The notes beneath the pieces are model-generated. The model saw nothing but the letters and a program-made list of their open reading frames with translations, was not told the DNA's origin and ran no database searches. Shown in pieces: positions 4,808 through 5,867 of a stretch of 5,867 nucleotides of DNA. A program made the translations under genes and the position numbers. The stretch spans positions 295,852 through 301,718 of the forward strand of contig NZ_JIBO01000006.1 of the NCBI RefSeq assembly GCF_000688655.1, given 5' to 3'. Numbering within the stretch: position 1 is the stretch's first letter; the number at the start of each line of letters is the position of its first letter. This stretch comes from Lonsdalea quercina subsp. quercina (GTDB lineage: Bacteria; Pseudomonadota; Gammaproteobacteria; Enterobacterales; Enterobacteriaceae).

Positions 4808-5867
4808 ATGGTTGCCATTCCCCCGCTCTCTCCGGCGATAGCCAATCCGGCGACGCCCTTTAGCGCCGCCGTGGACGCGGAGACACCGACCGCCGCCCCC
4901 GCTCAGCCTTCGTCGCCGAAGGCGTCTCACGACAAAGCCATCCATGATGGGATGGAAGAGGTGTCGGCCGCATTCGGCGAACAGATGGAGCGCAAAAGCA
5001 AGTCGCTGAACCGCAGGCAGATCAGCCAGACGCAAAACCGGATGGAAGCGAATATCGAGCGTATAGAAAAACTGACCGAGCTGTTTCACCTGTTGGAAAA
5101 TCCCCGTCAGCCGACGCTGGACCAGCAGGTCCGGAGTATGCGGCAGCTGATGCTGCAAACCTCCTCGGCCTCAGTCGATGCGCTGGTACAGGCGGCGGGC
5201 GGCGATGCGGCGCGCGCCGATATCGTTCTGCGCCATGTACTGGCGCAGGCCCAACAACAGGGTGACGCGTCGCTGCAACACGCGGCCCAGTCAAGTCTGG
5301 AACGGCTTCAACAGGAGAAAGGCCCCGAGGTGCGAGCCGGGCTGAACACCGCCGCCGCCCTCTCCCTGTTCAGCACCGACCCGCAGCAGAAACAGATCCT
5401 GCGCGAGCTTTATTACGCACGTATCGTCCATCAGCAATCACCGAGCTCGCTGCTGGACGCCCTGTTGGAACGCTTTGACGCCCAGCACTTCGCGGCTGGC
5501 CTGCGTACTCTGCAACGGGCGCTCGCCGCCGATATCGCCTCGCTGGCGTCATCCATTTCAAAAACCGCGCTGAGCCAGATGCTGAAGCACCTCAACGATG
5601 CTCGTCAGCTGAGCCACACGCTGTCGTCCAGCCAACAGCTGCTGGAGCACGACGCCCACCGCTTCCCGGCGGCAACGCTCGGCGCGGTAGAACTGACGCG
5701 ACGGCTGATCGGCCTGAGCGCCAATGGCGCCTACGTTCGCGACTTGCACAATCTGGGGCGTGAAGTCGCCGGGCAACATGCCGAGCGGCAATTACTGTTT
5801 TTCAACGCCCTGCTGCGGCTCGTGGGCGGTCTGCCGCAGACGCTGTGGCGAGATAGCAAACATCGCC
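4808..5867 (+). CDS. hrpJ: HrpJ, YopN/InvE/MxiC-type secretion gatekeeper (3' end cut)
   Basis: The frame stays open for 353 residues to the window edge, so the C-terminus is missing. HrpJ belongs to the family that controls the order of secretion from the T3SS base, holding back later substrates and allowing pilus and translocator or harpin export first. The N-terminal 45 residues are Pro/Ala/Ser-rich and probably disordered, as for a secretion-signal and chaperone-binding segment. From about 46 the protein is helical and Gln-rich: a probable coiled coil at 60-98, then helical repeats ending with LTRRLIGLSANGAYVRDL and a LLFFNALLRLVGGLPQTLW stretch. AGGA (4798-4801) lies 6 nt before the chosen ATG; another ATG at 4785 is out of frame. 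In relatives hrpJ is followed by hrcV and further machinery genes. Most of the gene appears to be present, judging from family lengths of roughly 360-380 aa. Confidence 0.9.
   Translation, partial: MVAIPPLSPAIANPATPFSAAVDAETPTAAPAQPSSPKASHDKAIHDGMEEVSAAFGEQMERKSKSLNRRQISQTQNRMEANIERIEKLTELFHLLENPRQPTLDQQVRSMRQLMLQTSSASVDALVQAAGGDAARADIVLRHVLAQAQQQGDASLQHAAQSSLERLQQEKGPEVRAGLNTAAALSLFSTDPQQKQILRELYYARIVHQQSPSSLLDALLERFDAQHFAAGLRTLQRALAADIASLASSISKTALSQMLKHLNDARQLSHTLSSSQQLLEHDAHRFPAATLGAVELTRRLIGLSANGAYVRDLHNLGREVAGQHAERQLLFFNALLRLVGGLPQTLWRDSKHR

Noticed and set aside
1..5867. Mobile elements, CRISPR arrays, tRNA genes or a novel defence system
   Set aside because: No transposase, integrase, spaced repeat array or tRNA-like fold was seen; the whole window is accounted for by hrp genes and their control regions.

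Overview
The window is the regulatory core of a Hrp type III secretion (T3SS) cluster from a plant-associated enterobacterium. Gene order on the minus strand is hrpL, hrpX, hrpY, hrpS, hrpA, with hrpJ diverging on the plus strand. This order, the combination of HrpX/HrpY with a single short HrpS, and the group I hrp boxes fit Pectobacteriaceae/Erwiniaceae (Dickeya, Pectobacterium, Brenneria, Lonsdalea, Erwinia, Pantoea) rather than Pseudomonas syringae, which lacks HrpXY and uses HrpR plus HrpS. The GC-rich coding sequence makes a Dickeya- or Brenneria-like source my best guess. The species is not provable from the sequence alone.

Layout. Positions 1-360: the hrpA pilin gene with a strong terminator behind it and an HrpL-dependent hrp box in front. 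399-1361: hrpS, a sigma54 enhancer-binding protein without a receiver domain. 1362-1645: intergenic region with a sigma70-type hrpS promoter, candidate activator repeats and a terminator that insulates hrpS from hrpXY. 1646-3804: the hrpX-hrpY two-component operon (cytoplasmic double-PAS kinase and NarL/FixJ-type regulator). 3805-3957: hrpX leader with nested inverted repeats. 3958-4503: hrpL, an ECF sigma factor. 4504-4807: divergent control region with a sigma54 promoter, a candidate IHF site and a HrpS-type palindrome for hrpL, followed by a near-perfect hrp box for hrpJ. 4808 to the end: hrpJ (YopN/InvE/MxiC-type gatekeeper), cut by the window edge.

How it works together. From the known pathway, HrpX phosphorylates HrpY, HrpY activates hrpS, and HrpS with sigma54 and IHF activates hrpL. 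HrpL then drives hrp-box promoters, here hrpJ and hrpA. Every cis-element this cascade needs can be located in the window at sensible spacing. Several annotated-looking starts need shortening: hrpA, hrpS, hrpL and hrpX each have an upstream in-frame ATG with poor support and a downstream ATG with a good ribosome binding site.

I found no wholly new system. The points worth a second look are regulatory: a terminator between hrpA and the rest of its operon, tandem 20-bp-spaced repeats in front of hrpS, a palindrome over the hrpS -35, and hairpins with mutual 12-nt complementarity in the hrpA and hrpX leaders.
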